Source of the DNA: Frankiaceae bacterium
GTDB taxonomy: Bacteria; Actinomycetota; Actinomycetes; Frankiales; Frankiaceae
Direction of reading: 5' to 3'
Assembly (NCBI GenBank): GCA_030840885.1
Contig: JAVEDQ010000409.1
Location: forward strand, 1-6,547
DNA length: 6,547 nt
The first letter of the stretch is position 1, and every line of letters begins with the position of its first letter. Positions 5,136-6,547 of the stretch are shown here, in pieces. Below the pieces are notes generated by a model that saw only the letters and a program-made list of their open reading frames with translations, did no database searches and had not been told where the DNA came from. Position numbers and translations under genes: made by a program.

Positions 5136-6424
5136 CCCAGCAGACCGGAGAGCAGACCCGCCCACCCCGCCAGCCCCAGCCGTCGGTCGCCCAGGCCGCA
5201 CCCCGCCGGGGGACCGCCCGAGCCATGCTCAACAAGGTCCCCGAGGTCACCCTCTACTTCTGGATCATCAAGATCCTCTGCACCACCGTGGGCGAGTCGC
5301 TGGCGGACTACATCAACACCACCCTGGGCTTCGGGCTCGGGGGCACGGCGATTCTTTTCACCGTTCTGCTGGGCGTCGCGCTGGGCGTGCAGTTCCGGAC
5401 GACGCAGTACGTGCCGACGGTGTACTGGCTCGTGGTCGTACTGGTGAGCGTCACCGGCACGCTCTACACCGACATCCTGACCGACCAGCTCGGCGTGCCG
5501 CTCAGCGTGAGCAGCGCGGTGTTCACCCTGCTCCTGGTCGCGGTGTTCGGCATCTGGTACGCCCGCGAGCGCACGCTGTCCATCCACAGCATCAACACCG
5601 TCCCGCGCGAGAGCTTCTACTGGCTCACCGTCCTCGTGACCTTTGCCCTGGGTACCGCAACGGGCGACTGGATCCTGGATCTCACCGGCTGGCAGCCCGG
5701 GCAGTCGGTGCTGCTGCCGATCGCCCTCATCGCCGTCATCGCCGTGGGCTGGCGGCTGGGTGCGAACCCGGTCCTCGCCTTCTGGCTGGCCTACATCCTC
5801 ACCCGCCCGCTGGGTGCCAACCTCGGCGACTACCTCGGCCGCTCGCAGGCCGAGGGTGGCCTGGGTCTCGGGCTGTTCGGCACGAGCCTGATCTTCCTGG
5901 TCGCCATCGCCGCCATCGTGTTCTACCTGACCCGCACCCGGGTGGATGTCGTCCCGGTCGGTCAGGAGAAGGAGCCCAGGCCGACGACCCCCCGCCGCGA
6001 ACTGCTCGTCCTCGCAGGCCTGGTGGTCGCTGCCGTGGTGGCCGGCGTCGTCGTGGGCAGAGCGGCCAGCCAGAACACCGGCGGCGCCGCTCTGGCCGAG
6101 TCGCCGGCGCCGGTGGCTTCACTGGCGCCCGGCCAGCAGGCCCAGCCCCTCACCGCGGCCGATCTCGCTCCCATCACGGCCATCAGCACCGACATCCGCG
6201 GTCTCGTGCAGGCGGGTCAGCAGAAGGACGCCGCGGCTCGCGCCGACGACCTGGAGACGGCCTGGGACAACGCCGCCCCTTCACTGCAGGCCAAGAACCC
6301 CGAGCAGTGGACCGCCCTGGACGGTCAGGTCGACGCCGTGCTCAAGAGCGTCCGCAAGAGCAAGCCTGACAACGCCACGGAGCTGACGACCGTGAACGCG
6401 TTGTTGAGCTCGCTCACCTCGTAG
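5132..6424 (+). CDS. DUF347/COG4705-type membrane protein with C-terminal extracytoplasmic domain
   Basis: The product has 430 residues. After a proline-rich N-terminus (1-30) comes the KVPEVTLYFWIIKIL signature and four repeats of the DUF347 pattern, each ending in an acidic residue within a glycine-rich TM turn: TTVGESLADY (51-60), VTGTLYTD (107-114), LGTATGDW (173-180) and RPLGANLGDY (225-234). The repeated acidic positions (Glu55/Asp59, Asp114, Asp179, Asp233) suggest ion or metal handling, but the family has no function I can name securely. A further TM helix at about 290-310 leads to an Ala/Pro linker and an all-helical domain (about 340-430) with LETAWDNAAPSLQAKNPEQWTALDG-type residues. 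The GTG start at 5132 has GGAG at 5120-5123, 8 nt upstream. The upstream direct repeats suggest control by the local two-component system. Confidence 0.85.
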   Translation: MTQQTGEQTRPPRQPQPSVAQAAPRRGTARAMLNKVPEVTLYFWIIKILCTTVGESLADYINTTLGFGLGGTAILFTVLLGVALGVQFRTTQYVPTVYWLVVVLVSVTGTLYTDILTDQLGVPLSVSSAVFTLLLVAVFGIWYARERTLSIHSINTVPRESFYWLTVLVTFALGTATGDWILDLTGWQPGQSVLLPIALIAVIAVGWRLGANPVLAFWLAYILTRPLGANLGDYLGRSQAEGGLGLGLFGTSLIFLVAIAAIVFYLTRTRVDVVPVGQEKEPRPTTPRRELLVLAGLVVAAVVAGVVVGRAASQNTGGAALAESPAPVASLAPGQQAQPLTAADLAPITAISTDIRGLVQAGQQKDAAARADDLETAWDNAAPSLQAKNPEQWTALDGQVDAVLKSVRKSKPDNATELTTVNALLSSLTS

Positions 6425-6427
6425 TTC

Positions 6428-6496
6428 CGCGGGGCCGGCGGAGGTTGCCCGTCGCACACAGCGATGACATGCTGCGCCGGCCCGCGCGGTCGCGGG
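6428..6496 (+). other. Alternative GC-rich stems downstream of the DUF347 gene
   Basis: The 105-nt gap after the DUF347 stop holds two overlapping stems. A long-range one pairs GGGCCGGCG (6432-6440) with CGCCGGCCC (6475-6483) and can be extended by CGCG/CGCG around a bulged G. A local hairpin, CCCGCG-CGGT-CGCGGG (6481-6496), uses part of the same right arm, so the two are mutually exclusive. No T-run follows, so this is not a classical intrinsic terminator. It may be a GC-rich terminator or an attenuator-like switch, or chance at this GC content. Confidence 0.35.
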
Positions 6497-6529
6497 CGAA
6501 CCGCTCGACATGACGAAGCGAGGTGCCCC

Positions 6530-6547
6530 GTGCCGGTGTTCATGATC
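6530..6547 (+). CDS. Possible start of a further gene (six codons visible)
   Basis: A GTG preceded by GAGG (6520-6523, spacer 6 nt) starts a frame reading MPVFMI that runs off the window. The ribosome site makes a start plausible. Six residues are too few to identify the product. The earlier ATG at 6510 closes after 11 codons. Confidence 0.4.

Noticed and set aside
3929..5587. 552-codon minus-strand open frame
   Set aside because: It is antisense to the glycosidase-family gene and the start of the DUF347 gene. The product has no recognisable domain, and long antisense frames are common at this GC content.
6281..6543. Short minus-strand open frames at the right end
   Set aside because: They are antisense to the DUF347 C-terminal domain and the stem region, with no recognisable product or convincing start.
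1..6547. CRISPR array, tRNA/rRNA genes, insertion sequence or prophage features
   Set aside because: No regularly spaced long repeats, no tRNA- or rRNA-like segments, and no transposase or integrase coding sequence or matching terminal repeats were seen.

Overview
The window is GC-rich throughout, uses GTG starts freely and packs genes with 4-base start/stop overlaps. Together with an adjacent aroB-aroQ pair of mycobacterial type, this points to a high-GC actinomycete (Actinomycetota). The genus cannot be fixed from the sequence.

Layout: (1) Positions 1-706 (+) hold the 3' end of aroB and a complete aroQ, translationally coupled shikimate-pathway genes. (2) Positions 664-2741 (-) hold a sensor kinase and its OmpR-family response regulator in one coupled unit. 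The kinase 3' end overlaps the aroQ 3' end antisense by 43 bp. (3) Positions 2897-3754 (-) hold a ZIP-family metal transporter, transcribed towards the regulator. (4) A 123-bp divergent region (3755-3877) carries the ZIP promoter, a DtxR/IdeR-type metal box and a direct-repeat activator box facing the other way. (5) Positions 3878-5008 (+) hold a membrane-anchored phosphodiester glycosidase-family protein. (6) Positions 5132-6424 (+) hold a DUF347/COG4705-type membrane protein with an unusual C-terminal extracytoplasmic helical domain. It is preceded by a possible 13-codon leader ORF. (7) The last 18 bases may be the start of another (+) gene.

The most interesting signal is regulatory. The two (+) genes share a promoter design: two TTCAG-type half-sites 11 bp apart, then 11 bp to a CANNGT -10-like hexamer, then an ATG at the place expected for a leaderless transcript. 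The two copies match at 16 of 18 bases in the box, and the ATGs lie at identical distances from it. The pattern resembles a GC-rich version of a PmrA-type box (YTTAAK-N5-YTTAAK), so the neighbouring response regulator is the obvious candidate activator. The ZIP gene instead has a 16/19 match to the DtxR/IdeR consensus over its -10 region.

Working model (inference): a metal- or envelope-stress cassette. Metal import is controlled by a DtxR-family repressor encoded elsewhere, while the local two-component system switches on a surface glycosidase-like protein and a DUF347 membrane protein. The signal, the metal and the enzyme substrate are not shown by the sequence.
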